Source: Apostichopus japonicus (lineage: Eukaryota > Echinodermata > Holothuroidea > Aspidochirotida > Stichopodidae). Taken from it: 64,000 nt of DNA. The translations under genes and the position numbers were made by a program. Positions 25,901 to 39,800 of this stretch are shown one piece after another; the stretch's first letter is position 1; every line of letters starts with the position of its first letter. Where the stretch lies: positions 34,774,898 to 34,838,897 of the forward strand of contig NC_092577.1 in assembly GCF_037975245.1 (NCBI RefSeq), written 5' to 3'. Below the pieces are notes generated by a model. That model was given only the letters and a program-made list of their open reading frames with translations. It was not told the origin of the DNA and did not search any database.

Positions 25901-28900
25901 ACTCAGTTTTGCGGGGACAAGAGAAGATGAAGTTTATTTTCCAAGAAGTTTTTGAGGTTCAATTTGCATCATCATTTATATTCCTGAGGATTATGGAATT
26001 TCTAAAATGGAATAATTTTGACCCAAATTTAGCTCCCTACGCTCAATATGAAATTCAAATGAGCAAATCAATTAGATGTCGTAAATTTGGAAATATGTCA
26101 GTCAGTCATACGTATGATCACAATTACTGTACAGTAAAACTTAAAAAAATTAAAATCAGATTAGAGTCTTTGGTTAGATATCACTGATATCCTCCACAGT
26201 ACCTATATCTATCAACCTCTACAATTGCACATCCTGCCATTCCCCCTACCACTAATCCACCCACTCACCCCATCCCATTCTCCTCCATGTATCAACCTCC
26301 CCTCCCCCCCGCCCCCTTACCACCTCCTAATTTTACCACCCAAAGTGTCAGGGAAAGCCAAAATATAATTTGGATTACACTCTTTGCTTTCATTGCCTTA
26401 GTCCTTATGTAATGATTTCATGGGAACGTTCAACTTACAGGTAAACATTCAACAGTACATGTTAGTATGTAATATGTTTGTGTGTGTGTGTGGGTGGGTG
26501 TATGTACGTTTGTGTACCTGTGCATACAGATTGCATTTTTTGTTCACTTCTGCTATCAAATTTAGGTACAATTTTTCAGCTGTGATTTTTTTAAGTCATA
26601 GTTCAAAGTGTCCTTGATATTTTACAGTACTTTGGGCTATAGAAACCACAACACAATTGAGTATGGACTGTACATACAATAGACACACCCCACTGTTCTT
26701 TTATAATCAAGACCAAAGACAGCTAGGTAAAGAACAGGGTTGTACTGTCAATTTCAACAGGGATTATATTTGTCACTTAATACATATTTAGAAGGTCCTT
26801 TGTTATCACGTGAAAGTAAACGCCAACACAATTCACAGCAGAATGGGAGTATTATACCTGATACTAGCAGAGTGTTAACCGATGGGATGGCCTTGGCAAC
26901 TGGCTGTCATTCATTCCCTCATGAGACCAGCAGCGAGTCCTGACAGGACTTCCTGCTGAAACTTACACCATGTATACATGGAGTACAGTGCAGTACATGT
27001 GCTGTGATGCTTTCTTTGTACAGTTTACAGTCAGACTAGAGAGATGTAATAAGCTCAGCTATCTGTTCTGGACTCCACTATTAAAAAAAGCAAAACAGAG
27101 GTACATTAGTTAACAGATCAATCCTATGTTATGGGAATCTGTACTTCCTAATTGAAAAGGATCTGAGCTAACTGATGAAAGCATCTGATATTGATGTTGG
27201 TCAATTTTCAATGAGAGTTGACTGGATGCATAAACAAAATAAAACAAAATGCCATAACAATGGAATGTTATTAGCAATTGAATTGGCATGGCTACCAAAT
27301 ATAAAATTTGATGAATAAAAAAGTCAAGATGGATTTACTAAACTATTTTCATTGAATTTTACCTTAAATTATTTTCCAATAAGACTTGGTCGGTAGGTTG
27401 TTGAAATAGTCAGAAATTGGAAACCAAGGGAGAAGGGCAGCGGCTCGGAGATATGACATTTACAGTACAGCTGTAATAGAATTGACTTGGCTTACTGGCT
27501 CACCTACAGTATCTCCTCACAACATTACAACACTAACACTGACAAGCCTAGATACAGTAGGTGAACTGGTAACAACTTTAGCACTGTGCACCCTTAAAGC
27601 AGCATTTTGCGTTGGGTCGCTTTTTTCCACCTTTTTAACATGTGCATCGATTTTTTTAGATGTATCAATCATAAAACAGCAAACTAAGATGCCATCCAAG
27701 TTTCACCCTGCTAAGAGCGTTAATTAGCGATTAATTAACGATTTATGTCGATAACGAGTAAAAGTGTCCTCGACAAAGTTTTCATATCTCCAAATCCACT
27801 AGTTTGAATTCCACCAATCAGTGAATAGTATGTTTATTCATAAGCATTTTGCGTTTGGTCGCCGTTTTCTACTTTTTTGACATGTCCATCGAGTTTTTTA
27901 CATACATCAAATCACAAAACAGCAAATCAAGATATTAGCCAAGTTTTTCCCTGCCAAAAACGTTAATTGGCGAGTATTCCACATACAAAATTAATCGCAT
28001 TCAGTTCCCAAACCCACTAGTTTGAATTCAACCAATCAAAGATGCAGGTTTAGTTATGAGCCGTTGCTAAAAATAGATTCAAGACTTTGCGTTGGTACAA
28101 CCAGGGAGTTGTTATGCAACTCTCTGGTACAACTGCCATATAGACTGTACACAAATCAAGCGTGGTGTTATATTACGTATCTGTCAATGACGTTCGTAGT
28201 GTTTAAATATTCATATTATGGGCGAGGTTTATTGGGTTCCCAACGGAAAATATCTTGGAGAACAACAAAGTTGAAAGTTGCAATTTTTTCGACTTTTATG
28301 CCACCATTTGAAGTAAAATATAAATAGATACTGTAAGCTAGTTATGTATGTCGTTATGGCATAGTGGAGTCAGTGAGGTTGAGAAAAATCATAGAAAAGG
28401 ACGCAAAATGCTGCTTTAAGTGACTAAGTCACCACTGACCTCCAGTGACCCCTCATCATTCTACTAAGTACTGAAGTTGTCTGAGAGGATGTTTCTGTTA
28501 GTGGAATTTTGCTTATCTGTTGGGATATACTTAGCTGGTATATCCATCCAGACGTCTCTCATTGTTCCCATATAAACGTAAGAAGAACATATATTATTGC
28601 AAAATGCGTCCTGGGAGTGAGCGAAGATTCTCACGGAAAACCAAACAACACTAATTATGAAGGAGAATGTGTGATCCAGTTTGAGAGGAAGGGATCAACC
28701 TTCCTTATTATTCATGAATTTCATGTATCTGCCATCGTTTTGGTTTTTTGCAGGTGGCCACGCTGGAGAGACTTGTGTTTGATTTTTTAGGCTACATGTG
28801 GGCACCGATCCTCACTGGCTTCCTCAACATCATCTTCATCCTCTTTGGTATCTTCGGCGCTCATCAATTCCGCCCGAAGTTACTGGTAGTCGTAAGTATC

Positions 28901-31900
28901 ATTGAAGTGACAAGATGTCAACCACAAAGTTTATTTTACATTTGGGTTCTCAATATTAGGGAAGTCTGAGGTCCCAAATCCAGCCTGTATAAGTAGTTTT
29001 AAATTCAGCTCGCCATAAAACCTTGGGCCCACATTGTTAAAACTAAGCAAGATGATGGATGCCCTTACGACCTACAGTAAGGCTTTAGCACCAGGCGTGT
29101 AGCCAAGGGGGGCAAAAAGGACAGCCACCCCCCGCCCCCCTTGAGCATATTTTTTTGTATGTTTTTATGATATCGCTAGTAATTTCAAAGAGAAAATGCT
29201 AAGATGCAACTTACAAGGCCTGGGAAGTGCCATTTCCAGCGATCTGGGAGGCATTTTCAGCCAAAATTTTCTTGTATGCTTCGTGCCAACTAGGGCGCTA
29301 CGCTTAGATAGTTTGCAATGCCGTATCTACGGCTCTGAAAGTTTGCCTATAGTTTCGCCCCTCCCTTGGCAAATTCCTGGCTACGCGCCTGTTGAGCACC
29401 CAACCAGCCTTCTGAGCACATTGCTTAATCTGGGTGTATTGAATTTGGTTCTGTCTGGCACTTTGCTTGAACCATTTCTTTTTTTCTCTTTACCTTGAAA
29501 AAAAAAAAATGAATTGAGATAATTTGGTGTACATGTTTCAAGTTTGTAAAGTGTAGAACTTAGTGTCAGAAAATAATTGAAACCTATGGGAGACACACTT
29601 TAAAACATTTACCCATCATTATTGAAATGGTTTTTAAAATCATTTTATGATCTTTTTTCTCTAATTTATATTAACAGTATGCAGTGTGGTCAGCACTGTG
29701 GCTCTTATGGAATCTATTTGTGATATTTCTATATTTGGAAATTGCTGGCTTGTCGTTAGAGGTAAGTTTGAAAAAAGGATCTAGCTAATTCTGATTAAAA
29801 TGTGACATTTAACACTGCTATCAAATGGCTCTGCCCCCTACGCCTTCCTTGGGTCTTCCTCCTTCCCCCTTTGGCCATTGGCCGAAATTAGCATACCATA
29901 GGAACATTCAAGATTTTGTATGTTTCAGAGCAACATCACAAGCTGATGAGCCTGTTTGCATTTAAAAAACTATGTTTCTGTGGTAACTTAGAATGGGAAT
30001 GAGGATTGCACCATCATTTCTGCCATAAATTTGTTGAAAAATGACTTGGTTTGTTATTGTGTTCAAGTAATGACTAGCATGGTCACACATCGAGAGCATT
30101 ACTTGTCATTAATCCATGTCGTTAAGGCTTTGACTTGGCTAAAAATGTGTGAAAAATACATCTGATATCAAGAATTATAGTGTTGATGAATTGTTCAGGC
30201 CTACATTGCACATTACTTGAATAGGTGGCACTGTTCATAAATGTACAATATATACTTGTAGAGTTTAAAGATGTGTATTAGCAATGTAAGTATAAATCAT
30301 ATATACCTGTTTTCATATCATATTTATTCAAAATCCTAAGTCTGAGAGGAAACAAAGATTCTGCAACCTTTGAGTTATATGCATATGAAAATATTAAGAT
30401 ATATTGTTATAGTCGTTTGGACATGAATATTCATGAATTTTCGGAATAGGAAGCAAAATCAGCGAACCCTTCAATGTGGTTGTTTATCTTAAAGGAAACA
30501 TAGTTGAACTTAACAAACAATTCAGATATCTCAAAATTGCTGTCCAAAACGCTGTCACTATATTACACCCTGCTGTTCTCAGTCATTACTCATGGACATT
30601 GTTGTTGAGGTTCTATTTCTAATTTTTTTCTTTTTTTTTACTTTTTTTCTTTTTTCTACTTTTTTCTTCTATTTCTACTTTTTCTTCCTGTTACAGAAAC
30701 ATTCCTACTTTCTCAACTTTGGCTCTGGCAGCGAGAGCTGGTGGTATGAGAACGGGCTCGGATGTAACGTCACGTACAACATCACCACGGCTGATAATGG
30801 GCGTGTCCAGCAGACCAGGTTGGGAGTAGAGGGGTGCTTCTTAGATTATAGATATGTTGAAGTCATCCACGCTGCAGTCCATATAGTACTTACTGTAAGT
30901 TTATAGGCATCTAGTCTCTCCCTTTGAATACTAGCTTTTCATTCTCAGAGCTTTCAAAGTTTCGTAGGAGATTTTTCAGGGTTACTGCCCTCCCCTCACC
31001 TCCCCCCCCCCCTTCCATGAGCCCTCGACCCTTTCCCATGCCCAATTTTACCATGGTAAGAAATTTTAAATTTCTGTACTTTTCAGTCTGATCCTAAAAA
31101 GTGTGTCCCAATGGTGTGAGCATTGATCAGTGGTCTCCTCCCCCTTTACAGATCATAAGAAATACAAGAGTAACAAGGAGTAGGCGATGGCCCTGATGGG
31201 GTGGTCGGGGTAATTTGCAGTGACACCAGGGAGCCACAAAAGCTTCTCTTCCCACTCTCATTCCATGTGCACTACAGTCTACTCAAAGCTGCTACCCTAT
31301 CCCCTCCCCCCCTCATCCTCCCCATGCCCCCATTCTGAAGTTTGATGCAATTGCCACTCTTCTACTGGCCCTGTGATGAAAACATGCTTTATTTTATCAC
31401 CACATGGCATCAGAAACCATAAAAATACACATGGACACTCATTCTGTAATACAACACATCATGTTAATTCATTTGCATTAACACGTGTTTGTACTCCTAT
31501 GCTGTGTGTGTAAATACCTCTGTTTATTTCGCTACAAACAACCCTTCCCCCCCCCCCCTTTGCTTTACCAAAGTTTCAAACTAAATAATTTCTGAAGTCA
31601 ATCAGGTTATCATCAAAAACACAATAGTCGCTATATTTCCTGGAAGATGTAATAACTTTTAAAAATAAACAAAATATTAAAATGGTGTACATACCTGTTA
31701 GAGCTGATTATTTTAATGAATGCCTGTCGTAAAACTTATCGATCAGGCAACCAAACTTTCCGCTGAAGTTGGCCCGTTCAGGAGACAGGAAAGGGGGGGG
31801 GTGAGGGGTGAGAAGGTTTGAGCATGTTCAGTAAAGCAGAAGCAGTTATGAAGAGAAAGTCTGAGATTGTCTCGTAGAATTGAGTCAAACTTGTAAGGCA

Positions 31901-34900
31901 CTGTGTCAAAAACAGGAAGCTGAAGGGGCTGCAGCCAGGCTGCATAGAACACACACTCATTTACTCTAGTTTCATGCAAGAGGTATTGCTGGTTTGTAGA
32001 GGTAATAATAATAATAATATTTGCTTTTTATATAAGCGCTTTATACCAGCGATAGGTTTCAAAGCGCTTTACAGACGTTAAATTACCCCTGGTCAATGAT
32101 AACCTGTCCCAGAGACAATCCCTCCAGTTGGCAGCAGTTATATACTGTGCCCAATGACAAGTTACCTCACAGGTACCCATTTAACCCCTGGGTGGAGAGA
32201 GGCAAGTGAGATAAAGCATCTTACCCAAGGACACAACGTAATGAACTAGGCAAGGAATCGAACCAGCAATCCTTGGATCACAAGTCCCACGCCTTAGCCA
32301 ATTGACCACCATAATCTCTGTTGTTTTTATATTGATGCAGCCTTGCTGCAGGAGGACTTTGCAGCTGATTCAGCTTTTTCTTGACACAGTTGGCCTTACC
32401 TCGTGAGGATGTCCTGTTCAGGAGTGGGGGTTGACAGGGAAGATGGGGAGGTAATGAGCAATCTTCTAAAAGCAGTAACCTGTGATGAAGAGAATATCTG
32501 AGACGGCGTATTGCGATTCAGTCTGCGATCTCCTACAACAGTCTTTTTAAATTCTGAAACTGTTTGTGGGGATTAAACTGAATATTTGCAATTGGTTTTG
32601 GCACTTCCATTTTGCATACCATCCCAATTTTATAATACATTTTCCCCTTCCCCTTCTCTCTTTCCCTTACCTATCTTTCCAGCCCTTCCATATTCCCCCT
32701 TCTCACCATGGTGACCTAGTAGTATTAATTAATGAATTATTTTACCTAGCTACTAGTCATTAGTAATAGCTCAACCCATGATGTGGTGGCCTAGTAGTAT
32801 TAATGAATGAATTATTTTATCTAGCTACTAGTCATTAGTAATAGCTCAACCCATGATGTGGTGGCCTAGTAGTATTAATTAATTACTAGTCATTAGTATA
32901 CAGTGCTGGAACCTATCCCATGGTGTGGTGGCCTAGTAGCATTAATTAATGAATTATTTTATCTAGCTACTAGTCATAAGTGGTGCTGGAGCTCATCCCA
33001 TTGTGTTGTGGCCTAGTAGTATTAATTAATAAAACAGGGATTGATAGTGTGACCAGAAACAGAGTGTGGTTAGAGCCTTTGTTAATTAAGAACTACAACA
33101 TAGCATTTACCGACCTATCATTGTGAAGTACCTAAAGAGGGATATGTTTTATCCATCCAGCATTGTTCTGAACTTGAAACTACTGTAGCTACTGTACTTC
33201 CGTTTATACATTGCAAGTCACTATATGCATTTGTACTGGGAAAAAAAAAAATCATTGTTATGCTTTTTGGTGTATTCATTCAAAATTTTGAACCTGTAAA
33301 TCATGGCAAAGTTTTTCAAGGTTGACTGGTCATCAAAGACGACCAAATTTCCGATCAAACAACCAGTATGAGCTTTGGAGGCTGCTTGAAGGACTACTAG
33401 TTGTTTAGGTCAAATTCAGATTTTAACTGACTATCCTCCATCTTTTAATTTTTGCCATGCTGAAATACTTTTCAATGAATATGAATACTATGTATGTTTA
33501 TGCAGCCTACCACATTGACCTAGCAGATGTACCTATAACCCTAGCCTGTTTGGCAGACAAGAACTATACTTGTTAAAAGTGCCTGCTTTTTTGCCAAATT
33601 ATCATTATCCCCACTAGTTGTTGAATTTAAACCGTGCAGCCATCTTGTTCATACATAAATGTTGCCAGCAGCAAAATAGGGCTTTTCAAACATATATGGC
33701 TACCATTTTATATATGGCTATAACTGTAACATTTTGATCAAATTAAGCAGAATTTTTGGATCTTTTGAATGGATCCAATGTCCCAGCAAAATGTTCCCGT
33801 GGGTTCAAATTTCCACAGAGATTATTGCCAACCCGTACACCCTCTCCTTACTATTCCTTGTCTTCACCAATCGTTGTGCATTATTAATACAATTTGCCGT
33901 TTTAACGTACGTGCTTCATCACAAAGACATCTCCGTTAAAACTCCTTCATCGTGCTATTCTTCCTTTCCTCCATTATTTTCTCTCTTTTTGCAGGTGATG
34001 GGTTTAGCCCTAACATTTGTTTTCATTTCCAAACTTAACGAAGAGGAGGACACATGTAAGTAACATTCTCGTCGTTAGCCGCATGAATGCTGCCGGGGCA
34101 CTGCGCATGTATGCTGCCCTCATATAAGGTCATTTAACTCTCCTCTTCTCTTTTCCCCTCCATACTGCCTTCTCTCTTTCCTATACCCCTCCTATTAATT
34201 CCCCGCCCCCGCCTCCCGACTTCATGTATGTTATGTCATTGACAGCTCTGACACTTCCACTTTTCGTACATATCTTCATCTCATATTGGCAGCTTGCCTT
34301 AATAAGCCATCCATTAATAATTTTTCAAGTTTTTTACTCAAAGTTGAACAGTTCAAAGTAGAAATAGTGTTTTGTTGCTACACTCACCTCCTCTGCTGTA
34401 GAAACTGTGGAAACTCAATCTTCAATTGTGAGTCAGTCCGTCAGTCAGTAAGTGTGTCCGTCAGTCTGTCAGTATACTGTAGTATGCTTCTCATCCTCAG
34501 CATCATAGCACATAAAGACCACCCTGTTATCCGCTTCTTAACAACTGACAAAATTTTGTTTGTTCAATTCAGCTTTTTCACTTTCATTCGGCAATGCATC
34601 CAAAGCTAGCGAGTATAACTCAAATAATTAATCAGAGTAAGGCAGTTGTCCAGATGTTATTTTTACCAAAGTACAATGAGTAAGTAATTAAGTTTAAGAA
34701 CTTGATTCGAACCTCCACATTATTCATCCGGACACTTTTGCACAGTACTTAAAATATCAAAATTTGACTCCACTATCTGAAATGAAACTTGGCCATAGTC
34801 AAGCTAACAAGATCTATTGGTACTTGTAAGTGGCATCAAACAATTTACCAAAATCAAGTAAAAGAAGAGGGTGCTTTCAATACCAATTCATATTTGTGCT

Positions 34901-36797
34901 CGATGAAGCTCCCCCTTTTCACTCCCAGATTACAAGGACACTACATTTTCTTGGAAAACATAGTTTCTACCTTTCAGTATACGCTCATTTCTCTCTCTTA
35001 CTTTTGCAGCTCTTGAACGTTACGTAGTAAATTCCGTAGAAAGGTTTATAACTCAAACAAAATCACTTCTCTTTGCGATATTAATACCCCAATAAAAATA
35101 ACCAGCGTATCCAGTGCTAAAATATTATGTCATTCATTTATAGTTTGATTAGTCAAGCTTGATAACAATGTTACATTCCTATGGGGCTCCACAGTCTTGC
35201 CCAAAACCAACAGAGGACGTCGCCATATCGGCGCTATTTTGTTTTGTGAAAATTGAGAAGCTGCTACAGTATCTATAAGTACAGAACATATTGACAATAC
35301 CGTGAGTTGATCGCTAGCAGTGTATTCAATTTTGATCTTGATTATTCAAGAAGATATCTTTTGAAACAAAAGTTCATCGGGCCTGTTGGCATTAATGTTT
35401 CTTTAATTCAAAAACTGTGGAGCAGTACAATAGTACAACAGCTCCTGCAGATTAGAACCTACTAGTATGACAGTGTTTAAATGCTGTAGCGCCCCCCATA
35501 TTGTGTCTGACATTCGATCGAAAAGTGTTGTGCGGCAAAATGTTGGATGGAATTATGCAGTACTTACAATAGTTATTATCTCTTGTTTGGTGCAATATTC
35601 CGGGGGGGGGGGGGGAGGTGGGGGGGGGTTATCTCGAGTAGACCAATCGCAGTTGATGACTAACCTCTTACAGCTTTCATAATATTCTTGTCAATTAAAG
35701 ACAGGTGAATTGGTTTACAATATTACTAATTATGCACTGATATATCACTCCTTTGGTACTTTAAATCTGTTTTAGCACAAACAGGATTTAAATGTTAAAA
35801 CTTTCAGCACAAACAAATGTGTCCACACTTTTCCCTTGCACTGCCACAATCAATGCATGTTACTCCCCGGGATATCTTTTTGATTACGCATATTTGATTT
35901 TCGTTACGGAAGCTTAAAAGTGTCATCAACATAAGAAATACTTTGCCCCATAAGTTGACATATTTTAGTGAATTGTTTAGATAACAAGATAATATCTTAT
36001 CAAGAATCAGAAAAATGTTGGATTGCTCAGTTGCTTTAACTGAGCAATCGAACATTTTTTCTGCAAAATGTTTAATTGACAACTTATCATATCTCGTCAA
36101 TTGAACATTTTTCTGCAAAATGTTAAATTGTTCACTTCATTCTAACTGCGCAATTGAACAGTTTTCAGCAAAATGTTTGATTGACAACTTATCGTATCTC
36201 GTCAGTTCAACATTTTTCTGCAAAATGTTCACTTCATGGTCAGATGGAATGAAGTGAACAATTAAACAGTTTGCCAAAAAATGTTGAATTGACGAGATAC
36301 GATTAGTTGTCAATTAAACATTTTGCAGAAAATTGTTGGCTTGACGACTTATTATAATAATTGCATTATTATTATTACTTTTTTTTCAACTCTCTTGCAT
36401 GATACCAGAATGATCGTTTGAGGTGTATCTGAAAGACCAATTGGCATCTGTTTTTGGATCTCATAGAAGATGTTATTTTCAGTCAGAGAATGCAAGGAGT
36501 ATTAAATAATACCTACATAGAAGTTGTTTGCAAAACTATTTGAATTCTGATAATGATAACAATAATTCATTTCTGGTTTCTCATCCTCTCTTACAGTTGA
36601 TTTCATTGGTGGTTTCGATTCTTCTTATACAGTACATAACTCTCACGCACCACACAAATCACAGCCCGTACAACTCCAGCCAATATACGCGTAAGTTTGC
36701 AAGAAAATTCATATCAAAAGCTATCTGAAATGGTTTATAAAATTTCCTTTCTTTTTGGTTCCTTGCTTTAGCAAAAGGAACCTATGCAGTCAGGTTG

Positions 36798-36836
<39 letters not shown>

Positions 36837-39800
36837 TGTGACACTTGCTTGGGTACGCTCTATCTCAATAAGGGAATGTTGGATTGAGGCCAAACTTGGA
36901 CTATAGATCCGCCATATGGAGAAGGTGTGCCCTATTGTTTCTGGTGCCCACAAAGGTCACCAAAGGTCAATTATGGTCCAAAAACCGAAAATATTAAAAC
37001 TGCAATAACTCCCAGTGCCAATGTGCGACAAGATTGATATTTTGGGACAAGTTGTGAACTGGTTAGGGGAGCATTTTCAAACTTAACGGTCATGTGATCC
37101 GAGGTCACCAAAGGTCAATTAATGATTAAAAACTAGTATTTTTGCGATAACTTGAAAACGAAATGTCCGTTAGGGTTGGGAGTTGCTTCAATGTTGTCCA
37201 ATTGTTGACCCGCATCTGGGTGACCCTTGACCTCAATTTGACCTCTGGTGACCTTTACGTGTTTTGGGGGATTTTTACAGTTTTGATGCTATTTTCAGAT
37301 GTCAAAGGTACCTTCTGATCATAAATGTCATCAGGTTGACCCCGTGTGACCTTCGTGTGCGAAGTTATATGGGGTCAAAGTTTTTCGGTCGGAGTAAGGA
37401 TGGTTGTACAGACTTGTCGTTTTGTTTTTTGGAATCAGGAGATTAAACTACATCTGAAACCAAGGTCAAAAGGTCAAAGGTCACATTAGAAAAAATGTGC
37501 TTATTTTGGGAGGAAACGAGCAAAAAAGAAAATGTTTGGTTTTGATGCTAGATTTGGATATCAAAGGTACCTTCCGATCAAAAATGTCAATTGGTTGACA
37601 CCTGTGTGACCTTCGTGTGCGAAGTTATACGAGGTCAAAGTTAATTTTCAGACATTTAATGCAACAACTCCCAGTTCCAAGGTGTGACATGGTTGATATT
37701 TTCGGACAAGTTGCAAATGGTATAGGGGAATATTTTCAAACTTAACGGTCATGTGATACGAGGTCACCAAAGGTCAATTAATGTTAAAAAACTAGTATTT
37801 TGGGGATAGCAAATGGGCAAAGAAAAATATGTTTGAATTTTTATAGTTTGATGCTCTAATTTAGGTCTCATCAATCAAAAATGTCCATAAGTTGACCCAA
37901 GGTGACCTTTGTATGTTAAGTTATATGAGGTCAAAGTTAATTTTCAGACATTTAGTGTAATAACTCCCAGTGCCAAGGTGTTACACAGTTGATATTTTGA
38001 GACAAGTTGCAAATGGTATAGGGGAATATTTTCAAACTTAACGGTCATGTGATCCAAGGTCACCAAAGGTCAATTAATGATAAAAAACTAGTATTTTTGC
38101 GATAACTTGAGAACAAATTGTCCGTTAGGGTTGGGAGTTGCTTCAATGTAATCCAATTGTCGACCCGCATCTGGGTGACCCTTGACCTCAATTTGACCTC
38201 TGGTGACCTTTTTAGTGTTTGGTGGATTTTTACAGTTTCAATGCTATTTTCAGATGTTAAAGGTAACTTCTGATCATAAATGTCAATGGGTTGACCCCCG
38301 TGTGACCTTCGTGTGCGAAGTTATATGAGGTCAAAGTTAATTTTCAGACATTTAATGCAATAACTCCCAGTTCCAAGGTGTGACAAGGTTGATATTTTTG
38401 GAGTAGTTGCAAATGGTATAGGGGAATATTTTCAAACTTAACGGTCATGTGATACAAGGTCACCAAAGGTCAATTAATGATAAAAAACTAGTATTTTTGC
38501 GATAACTTGAGAACAAATTGTCCGTTAGAGTTGGGAGTTGCTTCAATGAAATCCAATTGTCGACCCGCATCTGGGTGACCCTTGACCTCAATTTGACCTC
38601 TGGTGACCTTTTTGTGTTTTGTGGATATTTTACAGTTTCGATGCTATTTTCAGATGTTAAAGGTACCTTCTGATCATAAATGTCAATAGGTTGACCCCTG
38701 TGTGACCTTCGTGTGCGAAGTTATATGAGGTCAAAATTAATTTTCAGACATTTAATGCAATAACTCCCAGTTCCAAGGTGTGACAAGGTTGATATTTTTG
38801 GAGTAGTTGCAAATGGTATAGGGGAATATTTTCAAACTTAACGGTCATATGATACAAGGTCACCAAAGGTCAATTAATGATAAGAAACTAGTATTTTTGC
38901 GACAACTTGAGAACAAATTGTCCGTTAGGGTTGGGAGTTGCTTCAATGTAATCCAATTGTCGACCTGCATCTGGGTGACCCTTGACCTCAATTTGACCTC
39001 TGGTGACCTTTTCGTGTTTTGTGGATTTTTACAGTTTCGATGCTATTTTCAGATGTTAAAGGTACCTTCTGATCATAAATGTCAATGGGTTGACCCCCAT
39101 TTGACCTTCGTGTGCGAGGTCAAAGTTAATTTTCAGACATTTAATGCAATAACTCCCAGTGCCAAGGTGTGACAAGGTTGATTTTTTTGGACAAGTTGCA
39201 AATGGTATAGGGGAATATTTTCAAACTTAACGGTCATGTGATCCAAGGTCACCAAAGGTCAGCTAATGTTAAAAAAGTAGTATTATGGGGGGAGAAAATG
39301 GGCAAAGAAAAAATGTTTGAATTTTTACAGTCATGCTCTATTTAGGTCTCACCGATCAAAAATGTCAATTGGTTGACCTCCGGGTGACCTTTGTGTGTGA
39401 AGTTACATACAAGTTCAAAGTTAAATTTTTGACATTTAATGCAGTTAAATCTCAATGCCAAGGTGTGACATGGTTGATATTTTGGGACAAGTTGTGAATG
39501 GGGTAGTGTATTGTCATATACCCCAAGCAAGGAACCACAGTGCCCTTGGGCTCTTGTTGTCATGTTTGTTTCACACAACGATATACACATTTTATTGCAC
39601 ATGAAATGAAACAAATATAATACACACATATTATTGATTTAGTTAAATCTGCAGCATGCAAAGTTGTTATAAAAATGAAATGTTCTGAGAAGCCTTATGG
39701 CTTAACAAAGTAGAACAGTCCCATGCAAGAAGGAAGAGGGAAAAAATAAGGAAGCAAGGGATAATAAGAAGAAACATTGAACAACATGTGTGATCCTTCT

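Larger units (their letters stand above)
14062..28753 (+). other. NKAIN intron 1 (14.7 kb)
   Basis: No supported gene lies inside. The region is AT-rich with many TACAGTAC/GTACAGTA words, two strong palindromes (19349-19426, 22616-22694), an AT microsatellite, a short C-rich GGTCCTCCACCACCAGG-type duplication near 17308-17372, and a TTAA-flanked element at 27594-28419. A diverged dispersed repeat (ATTGCTAGAA...CTTTCCTG) occurs near 19950 and again near 22130. Short open frames look random. Confidence 0.7.

Noticed and set aside
34700-34725. B-box-like GGTTCGAATC on the minus strand
   Set aside because: No A box at proper spacing and no tRNA cloverleaf or SINE body around it.
36768-36953. Open frame with a THTHTH run on the minus strand
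   Set aside because: It is produced by the GT microsatellite.
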